From the NCBI GenBank assembly GCA_019426215.1, contig CM033394.1, positions 39,678,423 through 39,742,422 on the forward strand: a stretch of DNA of 64,000 nt. Direction: 5' to 3'. The notes under the pieces are model-generated. The model saw nothing but the letters and a program-made list of their open reading frames with translations, had not been told where the DNA came from and searched no databases. This stretch comes from Buddleja alternifolia. Lineage: Eukaryota > Streptophyta > Magnoliopsida > Lamiales > Scrophulariaceae. Each line of letters begins with the position of its first letter. Within the stretch, counting starts at the first letter, position 1. A program made the position numbers and the translations under genes. Of the stretch, positions 34,976 through 46,610 are shown piece by piece.

Positions 34976-36026
34976 CCAATACCTATCCTTACATACGTGC
35001 ATAGGTGTGCATATAACAAATACACGCCTCAGGTACGTTTTCTCCTTTTGCTTTCTTGAATTGTTTATAGGATTACTCCCTACTTTTATATATAGTTAGT
35101 TACCTTCACTAATATTTTAGCTGGTTTACTTGCCTATAGTCGGGTTATTACGTGAATTATGCAACAATCAAGTTCATGAATTAATATTTGACTCAGTTTT
35201 CCTTGGTCGATCGGAAGGTTGTTGTACGATCACCTAAGTGAATAATAATAGTTATTATATTACATTACTTAACTACTTAATTGGTTAATTAAGCAATCTT
35301 TAGCCAAAAAATAATGATTAAACTATCACTTCGTTATGTCAAATTGGCTCTCCTAAATTGATAACTTTCATCTTCTTATATAATTACCCATGTTAAGTTT
35401 CCTTTTATTCATTAAATCATCCTGTAGTTAGTTAATTAGTTTTAAAGTTAATTATTAACTGTTAATTGTTAATTTATCATTTAATTAGATAAAAGGGACA
35501 GGTGACTGGCATACTCATTGATTTGAAGAGCTTGGGAAACCTAAACAAGGACAAACATCAACTCATTTATGTGGGTGCTTTTTTCCCTTTATTTAGCTAT
35601 ATAGTGAACCTATATATATTAAACTTTCCTGGTGACACATGAGAATGAGGATGAAGATTAAAATGCATGCCTAACATGCATCTCAGCTTGTGCTCCGATT
35701 AACAGAAAATGTGTGACTGATTTCAATTCTTAATCTGTAACTCGAATCTTATTATTTCACTGATCTATTTTATTAATTGGATATGGCTCGGGACACTGAA
35801 TGCAATACTTGCTTAAACTAAGAAGTTATTACTTTTATTAATTCTTAGTCGATTAACCAATTAGCCAAGGAAGATACGTACCTGGAAGTACGATATTTTT
35901 CTGATCCATTTGTATAACTGACTTGTGTTATCTATATGAACACTTGCAATGCACTTTTGTATACAGAAAATAAAATAATATAACAGTTTGAGCCATTTTA
36001 GGTTGCAATGCACTCAAAGCGGGTTG
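34976..36026. other. Spacer without recognised content
   Basis: AT-rich DNA between the LINE remnant and the short Copia element. No gene, repeat structure or RNA gene could be supported. CATGCA (RY-type) motifs near 35664-35682 are too short to interpret. Confidence 0.45.
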
Positions 36027-36031
36027 GACAA

Positions 36032-36166
36032 TGATAGAATTATTTTCCATTATGATTGTTTGTTATATCTTACAAGAGTACATGGCAAGTGTATATATAG
36101 ACAAATAAGGTAGCCCTAACTATACAAATGGGCTGGGCTTATATTAACTCTATAGATACACTAATA
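36032..36166 (-). repeat. 3' LTR of the short Copia element
   Basis: TGATAGAATTATTTTCC to ACACTAATA on plus. The element-strand start is TA rather than the usual TG, in both copies. Confidence 0.9.
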
Positions 36167-37625
36167 CCCCCCCCCCCCCCCCCCCCCCCGGAATCTGAGC
36201 AGTGGGACGAACGCGAAGATTGGCTCGTAAACGGGAGAATGTAGGAGCAGGTAAAGCTTTGGTGAAAATATCAGCAATCTGATCTGAAGTGGGGACATAC
36301 TTCACCAAAATATCTCCAACGGCAACTTTTTCCCGGACAAAGTGATAGTCTATTTCAATGTGTTTCGTGCCAGCGTGAAACACAGGATTGAGAACAAGAT
36401 ATATAGCACTAATGTTGTCGCAATAGACCTGAACCGGATGTGGCAGAAAAATACCCAAATCACGAAGTATGTATCGAAGCCAACAGGTCTCAGCAACAGC
36501 ATAGGCAATGGAGCGATACTCAGACTCAGTACTAGAGCGGGAAACCGTGGCCTGTTTCTTGGCGGACCAGGAGATCAGGTTATCACCAAGATACACAGCA
36601 TAACCAGTGGTGGAACGACGACTATCAGGACAACCAGCCCAATCAGAATCTGCATAGACGGTAAGCGAATCCAAAGAAGACGGGCGAATGAAAAACCCAA
36701 GGTCGAGGCTACCCCGAAGATACCGAAGAATCCGCTTGACCATCTGAAAATGAACCTCCCGCGGCGAATGCATAAACTGACTGACCAAGGTAATAGCATA
36801 AGCAATATCAGGCCGAGTGTGCGTGAGATACTGGAGCCCCCCAACAATACTACGATAAAGTGTCGGATCAGAGAATAGATCACTCTCAAGAGCAGAAGGA
36901 GTGGATTTCGCAGAAAGAGGAGAGGCGACGGGCTTTAAGCTCATCATGTCAAAACGCTGAAGAAGCTCGGTCGCATACTTTTTCTGTGAAAGAAAGAGGT
37001 CATGAGAGTCCCGCGTAGCATGAATGCCCAAAAAATAATGGAGATCGCCCAGGTCTTTCATAGCAAATGCCTGAGAAAGACGTGATATAAGAGAAGTGAC
37101 AGCCTGTGGATCATTTCCTGTCAAAATAATATCATCCACATAGAGCAGCAGGACTAAGGTAACCGAGCCGGATCGATAGACAAACATAGACATGTCCGCC
37201 TTGCTGCTAGTGAACCCAAGACGCAAGAGATAAGAACCAAACTTCTGAAACCAAGCCCGGGGAGCTTGTTTCAGACCATAGAGCGCCTTCTGTAGGCGAC
37301 AAACATGAGTGGGATACTGGGGATGAACAAAACCACGGGGCTGAGCCATATGCACTGTCTCTGTGAGGTCACCATGAAGAAAAGCATTCTTCACATCTAG
37401 CTGACGAATAACCCAGTGTCGAGATGTGGCAATAGAAAGAACCGTGCGAATCGTAGTCGGTTTAACCACCGGACTAAAAGTCTCACCAAAATCAATACCA
37501 GCCTGCTGCTTAAAACCCTGAGCGACCAAGCGGGCCTTATATCGCTCTACTGAGCCATCAGACTTTAATTTCACCTTGTACACCCACTTGGAACCTACAA
37601 GATTTTGAGAAGGATGTGGTGGCAC
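36150..37625 (-). pseudogene. Copia pol: reverse transcriptase and RNase H
   Basis: The frame (491 residues) starts within the Copia reverse-transcriptase domain: [24 protein letters not shown] and [11 protein letters not shown], then [11 protein letters not shown] at about residues 160-170 (catalytic Asp pair), [12 protein letters not shown] and the RNase H part with [16 protein letters not shown] and CDNISAIYL. The end (IPGGGGGGG) is read from the purine tract. Upstream the same polyprotein continues as 37647-38009 (MITRSRAGT linker, DPLWRAAMADEFDAL), separated by one TAA at 37647-37649, where relatives have a sense codon. Integrase and protease are absent, so the protein cannot act alone. 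Confidence 0.9.
36167..36189 (-). other. Purine tract of 23 consecutive G
   Basis: 23 C on plus directly inside the 3' LTR. In the element this is the polypurine tract; its length is extreme and may vary in replication or sequencing. Confidence 0.8.
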
Positions 37626-37646
37626 AAGGATCCATGTGTGATTGGC

Positions 37647-39074
37647 TTAAAGAGCATCAAACTCATCAGCCATAGCAGCTCGCCAGAGAGGATCCTTAGC
37701 AGCCTGTGTATAGCATGTTGGCTCAATGGGAGGGGAAACAACAGTCAAGGATGGAAGGATACGAGGCTTACGAGTACCAGCACGTGAGCGAGTGATCATC
37801 GGATGACGAGATGGTGGTGACGGGACAGTAAGAGGGGGGGAAGGTGATGAAGTGACTAAAGGAGATCCATCGACAGAGGATAGTGGAGATAAGGGTGGAG
37901 AGGACTCGGGAGAGGAGGACGGGGAGACAGATACACCAGAGGCTGGAGAAGGACTAGCAAGCAAAGGAGGCAAGACAGGAGGAGTGACTGAAGGGAGGGA
38001 GAGGGACACAGCGGGAGCAAGTATAGGAGAAGATGACGGGAGTTGACTGAGACGCTGTTCAACTTGGAGAAGATGGGCGCGAAGATCATCAAAGGAAATA
38101 AGTGTACGTTGTAAGGAAACACTGGTAACAAATGATTCATACTCCGAGGGAAGACCATTTAACGCCTGAATGACGAGGTCAAGCGGAGTAACAGGATAAT
38201 TTACGGCCGCAAGATTATCCGCAAGAGTTTTGACTTTGCGTAGATAGGGAAAATATGGGGGCTGTTTTGAGAGAGAGGAGTAAGTTGGGGTTTATTATGA
38301 AATGTAGGGTTTTCATTTAAAACCAAAACATCTCCTGCCATTTCACGTCCGCCTCCAGGAGAGAAAGAAGTAGCGGTGACCGTGGATGGCAAACCGAAGG
38401 CAGCGGCGGCGGGATTATGAACAGCGGCGGCGACGGAATCCAGCGCGGCGGCGACTGCTGGAGTAAAAACAGCAGCGGCAGGATCTTGACCAGCGTGAGG
38501 AAGAGCGACGGCAGCTGCGGGATGAAGACCGGCGTGAGGAAGAGCTACGGCAGCTGCGGGATGAAGACCGGCGTGAGGAAGAGCGACGGCAGCTCCTGGA
38601 TGAAGACCGGCGGCGGCTGCGTGAGGTAAGGTAGCAACGCCTTCTGTGGGATGAAAAACAGCGGCGGAAGTGAGAGACGCCGTGGATGAGTGGTCGACGA
38701 CGGGAAAGGGGGGGAGGACGGTGAAGGGCCGAGGTGGTAGCGGTAGATGATGCGGGAGGCGTGGTTGTAAGTGTCGGCGAGGTGAGGCGGAGAAGAAATT
38801 GGAGTGCGGCGGAGATGGAGGGATCCGCCGCAATCGCCGCCTCAAGATGAGCGGCGGCAATGGGATTGGATAGCAGTGGTGAAGAAGGGAGGGCGGTAAG
38901 AGAGGAGAGAGAGGAGAGAGAAAAAGGGGAGGTGGCCGGAACAGTGGCGTCAGCGGTGGAGATGCCGGAGATGGGATTGGGCTCACTGGTGGCTATAGAT
39001 GCCGTGAGGGCGGTAGACAGAATCATAGGAACTATTTCCTCGGTGTCTGATACCATGATAGAATTATTTTCCAT
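37647..39074 (-). pseudogene. Copia gag remnants fused to the pol linker
   Basis: The N-terminal gag-like frame starts at 39074 and runs through Ala/Ser/Pro-rich sequence. It continues in a second frame (38201-38986) with three copies of a 13-residue unit VALPHAGLHPAAA (about 38475-38600). A C-terminal gag part at 38030-38240 carries YPVTPLDLVIQALNGLPSEY and LISFDDLRAHLLQVEQRL in a third frame. It joins directly to a Ser/Pro-rich stretch and the MITRSRAGT linker before reverse transcriptase. The zinc knuckle, protease and integrase are missing. Confidence 0.75.
39045..39055 (-). other. Primer-binding site, initiator tRNA-Met type
   Basis: On the minus strand TGGTATCAGAC directly follows the 5' LTR. 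The first ten bases match the Copia tRNA-iMet site. Confidence 0.85.
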
Positions 39075-39190
39075 TATGATTGTTTGTTATATCTTACAAG
39101 AGTACATGGCAAGTGTATATATAGACAAATAAGGTAGCCCTAACTATACAAATGGGTTGGGCTTATATTAACTCTATAGATACACTAATA
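39056..39190 (-). repeat. 5' LTR of the short Copia element
   Basis: Identical to 36032-36166 except GGGTTGG for GGGCTGG. Confidence 0.92.
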
Positions 39191-39381
39191 GACAATAGCT
39201 TATCTTTGAGAATAAAGTTCCAAGACAACCAAAGTTAAACTCCGCTTAGTAAAGACGTCTCGAGCTAGTGAGCTCGAAGTGTATCCACAAAAGCTAACAT
39301 GGGGTATCAGCTATTATAAGATTCAGATAGATTAGATTGATATCTTGAAAGCCATGTTTAGCTTCACTAGTGTCTTGTACC

Positions 39382-40157
39382 CAAGGTATTAAAATATCAG
39401 TTTCGTTGTAGATTTCGGGGTATTAAATTTACGAAAATTTCGAGGATATTCATAATTTCGGTTTCGATTATAGAGAAATCATGAAAATTTATAGAAATAA
39501 TTAAAAAATTTAAATGAAACTTTGGATATCTTTAATTTACATTATTATGCATTATTTACATTAACAATATTGTGTGTATATATATTTATAGTGAGCTTTT
39601 TTAATCAGTATGAGTAAAATTTGTTTTGGAAATTTAAAATAAGTAAGATTTGAAAGTAAAGTAATGAATAAATAGTTTTAAACCTTCACTACAACAATAC
39701 ATATACAATTTTCATAAAATATATTATTCGGAATCACATGAAATTTCTAGGATTAAAATCGTTATATTCCATCTCATGTTAACTTTTTATACTCGATAAT
39801 TGTGGTCCCAAAGAAAGAAAAAGAATATCTAAAATTAATTTTTACATGTTATAATTAAAATAAATATTTAAATAAAATATAAATAATTTAATATTATCTT
39901 TAAATTTTGGGAAATTTTGGGTTTTTGTCGAAATAACCCGAAATTTCGGTGGATATTCTGTAAAATAATTTAATCTTGTTTTTATCTTTCAAAAAGTTTC
40001 GGGTTTCAATGGAAGTTTTGCGAAATTTGAGGTCTCGATCAAAATTTCGATAGATATTCTGCAAAATTGGATCGAAAGTGAAATTTCGCTTCGGGACTTT
40101 AGGAAACTCAAAATTTCGAATGAAATTTCGGCATTTCGACCGAAATTTAAGACCATG
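39382..40157. mobile_element. hAT-type MITE, 776 bp
   Basis: Ends CAAGGTATTAAAATATC and, inverted, CATGGTCTTAAATTTCG. The 8-bp duplication CTTGTACC is exact (39374-39381 and 40158-40165). Many AATTTCG/CGAAATT motifs lie towards both ends. There is no coding sequence. Confidence 0.82.
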
Positions 40158-40165
40158 CTTGTACC

Positions 40166-40807
40166 TTTGGTTTGTAGAGCTTTGAACTATATTATTGGAC
40201 TATTGAAATTTATATACGTTTATAATAGTAGACAGGTGAAATGGGGCGTGACACAAGGCCCTAGCTATTGAGCGTGGGTTTAGTATAGTTCATGTTAACA
40301 TTGATGTTGATTATACATCTGCCACATGCATGGTAAAATACGGGACGGGAAAAGTTCATCATTTAATACGCACGTGTATATTATGAAATTTTATTGAAAG
40401 TTACGGTGAAATATTTGGCTAAAAAGTATGAGAACGGGAATAAACGGATTCGTATACGTACTAGTATAATACGTATATAAATTAATTATTCGAGAGTAAA
40501 AACACGGGTTACCTCTATATAAATTTGTAAGATTTATTGCTTGTACTTGCTTTTAATTTATATAAATAATTTTATATGACACATTAATTGACAATAATTA
40601 ATAGTTTGATAAATTATTAACGTTCAGAGTTTTTAATTGTATAATACTCAATTAGTATTTATAAAACTTAATAATAATTTTTAACTTTTAACAGAGGCCA
40701 TGGGATACAAGACGCACCGAAATTCAAAATAAATAAATTAAAACATCATTTATAAACCTACAAGGAAAGCGTTGCTGACAATGGAGACGGGTCAATCGCA
40801 TAATAAG
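40166..40807. other. AT-rich spacer
   Basis: No gene or element recognised. Confidence 0.4.
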
Positions 40808-40816
40808 AAATTAAAA

Positions 40817-41427
40817 GGAAAAATCACACTAACACCCACTACTATAATGGGTAATTACACAAACTACCCCGCTTATAATTGAAATTACAAATATCTAACC
40901 CACTATAACTGAAAATTACATTTACCCCCCTGAGATCAATTTTTTAATGACATCATTATGTGAATTTTCAAAAATGCCCCTGTCCAAATGTCATTTCGAA
41001 AAAATTACAACCCCCCACCCCTCTTATTCTTGAAATTACACAAATCTCTTCTGTTATAATACACTTCTTACAATCACCCCCTATGTATTAAAAATTCTTA
41101 CAATTTAACTCCTGAAAATCTTACAATTAGTCCCTTGTGGGGAGGTGTTGGTAATTTCAAAAGCAAGAGGGGGCTTTTGGTAGTTACACATTATAAGAGA
41201 GGTACGGTCGTAACAAAAATATTATTCCAACTTTTTTATTTTTTTTAATAATTTAAGTGAAGGGCAAAAATGTCATTTACTATTATTTGACCATTGACCG
41301 AGGGTTTTCAAGGGGATAAATGTAATTTTCAGTTATAATAAGTTATGTATTTGTAATTTTAATTATAAAAGGGGTAATTTGTGTAATTACCTATTATAAC
41401 AGTGAGTGAGTGTGGTGTAATTTTTCC
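40817..41427. mobile_element. Mutator-like MITE, 611 bp, long inverted arms
   Basis: Exact 9-bp duplication AAATTAAAA at 40808-40816 and 41428-41436, the length typical of Mutator-like elements. Arms of up to about 200 bases face each other: GGTAATTACACAAACTACCCC near 40850 pairs with the complement of GGGGTAATTTGTGTAATTACC near 41371-41391. Such arms could give a long RNA hairpin. Confidence 0.82.
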
Positions 41428-41436
41428 AAATTAAAA

Positions 41437-41945
41437 TAGTAGGATCTCGTCATTGGTGCATAAACTATCTTGCAATTACGACGTAATAAAATGCTGAAAA
41501 ACTTATGTCGTTTTTGCGGTTTAGTTAGAATTTGATCTGTCAAACTAAGTTGATGCAACTCACCTCTTAAAACAAATCTCAGAAAAACTCGTCTCCAAGA
41601 GCTTCAATAATCGCTCTTTCATACTAAATTAATTAAGAATCTAATAAACTGATATTAGTTCTTTTTTATCGTTTGGGATTTTGCCTAATTCATTGAGACA
41701 ATTATTTGTCTCATTAATTGAGTATTTAATCCCACTTAGTCAATTAATAAAAAAAAGATCAAATAAATAACTCAATAGTAGTCCCGGTCGGCCATTCGAT
41801 AAATTTATTCCATCAAAAAAGTTGAAATAAATTCACAGAGACAGATATTTACTAGAATTATTATTCCAATCCACTTGGCCAACAATCCATTCATCAATTA
41901 TAAAACTCGAAACTCCTCAGATCCGATAACAACATTAACGTAAAC
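41437..41945 (+). promoter_or_regulatory. Promoter region of the beta-propeller gene
   Basis: A TATA box (TATAAAA, 41899-41905) lies 41 bases before the ATG, so the 5' UTR must be very short (about 10-15 bases). No further element was settled. Confidence 0.5.
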
Positions 41946-43016
41946 ATGTTCAAACAAGCCCTAGCAATCCTCCTCCTAGTGTATCTCGCCGGTCCCACAC
42001 ACTGCCGGAAACCTCACGTCATCAATTTCCGATCACCAAACCTCTACCCGGAATCCTTCACCTGGGACCCCAAATCCGATCACTTCGTCGTCGGCTCTCT
42101 TCTCCACCGCCAACTCACCTCCGTCTCCGACGCCGGCGTCGTCTCCACCCTCCTCACCGACGATTCCCTCCCCTCCAACTCCTCCTTTCTCGGCATCTCC
42201 CTCGATCCCCGCCACCACCGCCTCCTCACCGTCGTCCACCTCTCCTCCCCTCCCTTCTCCGCCCTCGCCGCCTACCACCTCCCAACCTTCCGCCGCCTCT
42301 TCCTCACACCACTCCACGACTCCTCCTCCTCCTCCCAAACTCTCGCAAACGACGTCGCAGTGGATTACTCCGGCAACGCTTACGTCACGGACTCATCCAA
42401 TGACGTCATCTTCAAAGTCACCGAGCAAGGCGAGGCGTCGATCTTATCCAGATCGAATGCCTTCAAACCCGGTTCAGTGGACCGCACTGTATTCTATCAC
42501 AACTGCGGATTAAACGGCGTCGTTTACAACTCAAAGGGGTATCTGTTGGTGACTCAGTCAAACACGGGGAAACTGTTTAAAGTCAACGTCGACGACGGAA
42601 CGGCGAGGAAGGTGATTCTAAACAAGGACTTAACGGCGGCTGACGGAATCGCCCTCAGGAAGGACGGCGTCGTTTTGGTCGTTTCGGCGTCTAAGCTGTT
42701 TTTTATCAAGAGCGACGATAGTTGGAGCGAAGGGGTAGTGTTTGACGAAACTGCCCTTGATGAGGAAAGGCAGGCCAGTGCTGTGGCTGTTGGAGCTGAG
42801 GACAGGGTGTACGTGTTATATGGCCATATCTACGAGGGTGAAAAGGGGAATTCAGAAAGAGAGGTATTTGGAATAGCAGAAGTGGAGTCGGAAAAGGAGA
42901 GTGCGGAAGAGAATGTGTGGATTTTTGTGTTGATTGGTTTAGGTTTGGCTTATTTCTTGTTTTGGAGATTTCAAATGAAGCAGCTTTTTCATAATATGAA
43001 CAAGAAAACTAATTAA
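41946..43016 (+). CDS. SMP-30 / strictosidine-synthase-like beta-propeller protein, membrane-anchored
   Basis: Intronless gene for 356 residues. An N-terminal signal peptide (MFKQALAILLLVYLAGPTHC) directs entry to the secretory pathway. The body has six-bladed beta-propeller features of the SMP-30/gluconolactonase and strictosidine-synthase-like group, such as ESFTWDPKSDHFVVGSL, LANDVAVDYSGNAYVTDS and LNGVVYNSKGYLLVTQS. One membrane helix near residues 323-341 (WIFVLIGLGLAYFLF) is followed by a basic tail, giving a probable type I topology with the propeller outside the cytosol. The 5' half is much richer in C than the 3' half. Plant homologues exist as NHL-domain or calcium-dependent phosphotriesterase-superfamily proteins without a settled reaction. 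It is tail to tail with the next gene, about 740 bases apart. Confidence 0.9.
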   Translation: MFKQALAILLLVYLAGPTHCRKPHVINFRSPNLYPESFTWDPKSDHFVVGSLLHRQLTSVSDAGVVSTLLTDDSLPSNSSFLGISLDPRHHRLLTVVHLSSPPFSALAAYHLPTFRRLFLTPLHDSSSSSQTLANDVAVDYSGNAYVTDSSNDVIFKVTEQGEASILSRSNAFKPGSVDRTVFYHNCGLNGVVYNSKGYLLVTQSNTGKLFKVNVDDGTARKVILNKDLTAADGIALRKDGVVLVVSASKLFFIKSDDSWSEGVVFDETALDEERQASAVAVGAEDRVYVLYGHIYEGEKGNSEREVFGIAEVESEKESAEENVWIFVLIGLGLAYFLFWRFQMKQLFHNMNKKTN

Positions 43017-43754
43017 TTATGTGTATTTGTTTTGTGTTCTAATTCTTTATTTTTGTAGGTGACACTTGTTTTGAGTACATTAGAGTTTATTTTCCTTTTT
43101 CTTCAATAATAATTTGTGTATTTTTACATGCTTTTAATCAAATACCTTGTGAATTTTAATGATTTGTGTATCATGTGTTTGAATCTTTTAAATATGCAAC
43201 GCACAAGCTAATGGAATGCTCTACTCACTTTGGGCACTTCAGATTCTCTATTCCATTTTTTATTCGATTTTGTATTCCATTTCGGGATCGAACTAGAATT
43301 TTATATCCAAGAGTCTGAATATAAAAAAATAGGGAGATAGCTCGATATTTTTGTGTTGGGGACCTAAAAAATATATTCTTTTAGAAGTCCAGGGGGCGGC
43401 TGCTACCACCAGCCCTCGCTCCTTACAGCATGGATGGATGTCTTGGGTATATATAAAACAGCATTGTATACACTTAATTGCGTATGTGATTTGGAATATC
43501 GAAATGAAATAAGGAATTGGGAAAGGAGATCTTAACTGGAGTTTTGGTTGCAGAGCATTATTAAATAATATAATGGTCATGTACAAGTAGTAGATAACAT
43601 CGAATATCGCTTTAGAAATGAAGAAACTTTGGTCATTTATTCATGAATTCAATTCCCACAATACACACAACTGCAAGAAGTTACAATATGTTATTTTAGG
43701 TCGTTTTTTGTGAACTTTGACAAACAAGAAATTAGGATTGCTATATAGTTCCCA
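43017..43754. other. Convergent 3' regions
   Basis: Holds the 3' UTRs of the two convergent genes. AATAATAATTTG near 43106 may serve as a plant-type polyadenylation region for the upstream gene. A short stretch at about 43280-43420 (GGGGGCGGCTGC) resembles hAT-like repeat DNA. Confidence 0.4.
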
Positions 43755-46403
43755 TCACGGAAGAGTCGTTTCTACGGTTTTACCATTTAGGATATTCGGA
43801 AGTGCTGGAACAAATGTCTCTTCATTATTGGGCTTTTTCACTTCACCATCTTTCGGCATTGGCTTCTTTTCCTCAGTTCCGTTTTTCACCTTAAGCTTCT
43901 TGTCTTGTTCTTCAACTTTCGGTTTCCTTTCTTCTTCACCTTCATCTTTAGACTTTGAAAAACCAGCCTTTTCCCTCAGCTGTTGGAGTTTCTCCATGAT
44001 CTTCTGCCTCATGGTTGCGTTTCTAGGGCGCGCTTCAGCAGATGCTGGCAAGAGAAGAGAGAGGAGACCTACAGATGCAGCTGTTAATTGCACCATATCC
44101 CGCCTAGAGGCGAAGCTTTCGTGCGGTAATGATTTCTCCATTTCTTTCACCTACAAAAGCAACCAAAATACGCTTACATTATGAAACTCGCCAATTAATT
44201 AGCAATCCCCTCTTCATTTGCTCAAATCATAAACACCAATGACAACGAAGTTAATTTTTAGGAGCCCTTGAGATTCCAAATCCTGATGGTTGATCGCACG
44301 TGGATCTCACCACATGAATGGTTGTGATCGTCCCAGGACACGGTGTCGCAGGAGGTTGTAACTTGTAAGAATAATCCATTACATAGCCACATGTAAAATA
44401 ATGATCCATGAATATTTTACTCCAGCAACTCAATGGTTCTCTCAAACTTTTTAATGGCCAAAATTAGGGATAGTTACATGCAAGCCCCCTCACTTATTAG
44501 GTAATTAGCACAAACTCGCTGATGTTATGCAAATTACCAGGACAACTCGTCCCAACAACTTTACAGGGTGAAACTATAATCTGCTTTTCTTGACACGGGA
44601 AGTTATGGTAATCTCTCAAATCTCGAGTGTTTTTCGTAATTAGGGTCTTACGCAGGAGGTGTCTGCATATTTTATCCTCAAAATAATTACAAGTTACTTC
44701 CAGAAAGCAGATAACTCATTATCTGATCTGCAATAACCGAGTCATATTCTGTGGAATCAGATGGATCAACTCCAGAATCCAGTCAAGTTTGTTTATGGTC
44801 AATTTATATGTACAGATAAAACAACACTAAACTTACTTGAATTATGCACATATATTTAGAACAAAGAATTCCAAAATTGATTTTGTTTCAAGGGGAGCAC
44901 ATTGCAGGTTAGTTACAAGATTCCTTGCCTTCTGTAATCTGTTTTTTTTTTTTTTTGCAATAATTCTAGTCTGTACGTCGTATACTCCTAAGAGAAAACT
45001 GAAACTGAAAAGTGATTTGGTCCTTTATATAGCATTCAAGTAAATCTAACGCATAACTAATCACTGCCTTCATATTAGAACCTGTGTGTTATATTAAGGT
45101 GCATTAAACCCGTGACTTTCATGCTAACCCCTTTTATAAATTCAGACTTATCTGGTCTCCTCTGTTCACTTGGCTTCTGAGCACTCAATCACAATCTGAT
45201 TTTCATCTTTTTTTTTTGCTGAAACTAGAAACAATGAACTATAAATGCTAGTTAATTGATTGAAGTAAGAGTTTAATGCATAGTAATACTAGACTGTCAA
45301 ACATCCTTTATGCGGACAAAATTACTTGAAGGCTATGTGCAGGGCTGGTTGCCACTCTCACTTTTTAGTTGTAAACGAAATAAAGACACTTAGAAAGATG
45401 TTCTTCGGATAATGATCCAAATAAGCATATACTGACTTTATCGCAAGAAAAATACGTATGCAATCTTTACTTATAGTACCAGCTATGCTATTCCGAGCAG
45501 AGCCAAGCCCTCAACAATGCCTCCTTCCCATTGCTCAACATATACACACAGTAGAGTTGATTTTAGCCATCATCTATATCATCTCATTTTACTGAAGTGA
45601 CGATTCTGAAATTTAAATTTCCAGTCTTAGTGATCGAATTGCATCTTGCTACTTCAACTATGAAACATATTTAAGAAGTAAGCTCATGTTTCCTTTCAGA
45701 ATTCTGTCGAAATTGTTTTATTCTTAAATCAAAGCATTGTAAACAAAATTTCTGCCGAGTCCTACAATACGAAAATATCTGAGTAGCTTCTGAATATGGT
45801 GGAATCATCATATAAAAGAGAGCTCTCAACAAACTAATATTTCATTCATGTCGGTTTTCGATTAAAACTTAGAAACAATTGCCATAAAAGCCTTTATCAA
45901 CACACAACAATATGCATCAGAAGATCCAATTCTACAGAACCAATCTGCAATAAATTTGCTACCAAACTTCCACAGGTAATCTGCACTGCAGTGTACAAAT
46001 ATCAGAGTTTATAACACAACTGAAAGTTGAAATATTTTCTTACACCGAGCATTATACAAATTGCAAATTCGATCGCCTTCATTTTCTTCATAATTTAAGT
46101 CAGACTATAGAAATAAATAAATAAATAAAATCGTCGAATTAACATATTATTTCACCCAAATCACAGAAACCATTCAACTCATGCCACACATCAACTAACA
46201 CTATATCCAAAATAAATCATGGGAAGTTGAACACTTGGAGAAATAAAAAGTATAGTTTAGTATTAGTAGTGATTTTGAACCTGGAGCGGAGGAGGAGCTT
46301 GTTTATTCACCATTTTGACTTTTGACACTTTTGAGTGAGACCCATTTGCTCCGGTGACAGGAGGGATCCGGCAGGCAACTGGTTTCAGGTTGGACAACGA
46401 CAT
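43755..46403 (-). CDS. Probable thylakoid-lumen protein with twin-arginine signal, two exons
   Basis: Exon 1 is 46281-46403 (ATG 46401-46403) and exon 2 is 43755-44150. Donor CAG|GTTCAA and acceptor TTTGTAG|GTG join in frame to about 172 residues. The N-terminus is Ser/Lys-rich with few acids, like a plastid transit peptide. Then come SRRDM at residues 56-60, a hydrophobic run (AASVGLLSLLLP) and the processing motif ASAEA ending at residue 81. This is the classic bipartite signal for the plastid twin-arginine pathway into the thylakoid lumen. The mature part (about 91 residues) is very rich in Lys and Glu, has a short amphipathic start (MRQKIMEKLQQLREKAG) and ends FVPALPNILNGKTVETTLP. No catalytic domain is visible and the family is not recognised. 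The 2.1-kb intron contains no supported exon, though a coding-looking stretch near 44690-44790 is noted elsewhere. Confidence 0.8.
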
Positions 46404-46610
46404 TTTCCGGCGAAATCAACGGCTACGATTGGTTGGTAGGTGAAGTAATGGCACTTAAAAAGAGGCGGTGTTCTGTGAGATTGGAAGAAATGAAACCCCT
46501 TGGGTTATTTTAGCGTACCCTCTTGAAGTTCGTGTTTCTTTTGGTCTTCTTCTACTGTTTTGGTGAATTTGAAGTCCCATACAAAAATTGTGCTAAACAG
46601 CACATGGCAG

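Larger units (their letters stand above)
36032..39190 (-). mobile_element. Young short-LTR Copia element with integrase deleted
   Basis: 135-bp LTRs at 36032-36166 and 39056-39190 differ at one position, and a perfect duplication GACAA flanks them (36027-36031, 39191-39195). A tRNA-iMet primer-binding site adjoins the 5' LTR, and a 23-base G tract is the purine tract. Pol retains reverse transcriptase and RNase H, but protease and integrase are gone. The near-identical LTRs imply a recent insertion. Confidence 0.92.

Noticed and set aside
35040..36026. Possible microRNA precursor in the spacer after the LINE
   Set aside because: No convincing long stem with a known mature sequence could be found by eye.
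36342..36878. Plus-strand open frame of 178 codons
   Set aside because: Antisense shadow of Copia reverse transcriptase.
42033..42338. Gly/Glu-rich minus-strand open frame
   Set aside because: Shadow of the C-rich 5' half of the beta-propeller gene.
44251..44445. Minus-strand open frame of 64 codons in the intron of the lumen-protein gene
   Set aside because: No acceptable splice sites and no domain; treated as intron sequence.
44690..44790. Minus-strand stretch reading SGVDPSDSTEYDSVIADQIM then a stop, with exon-like composition
   Set aside because: It might be an alternative last exon, but no acceptor site could be placed before it, so it is not called.
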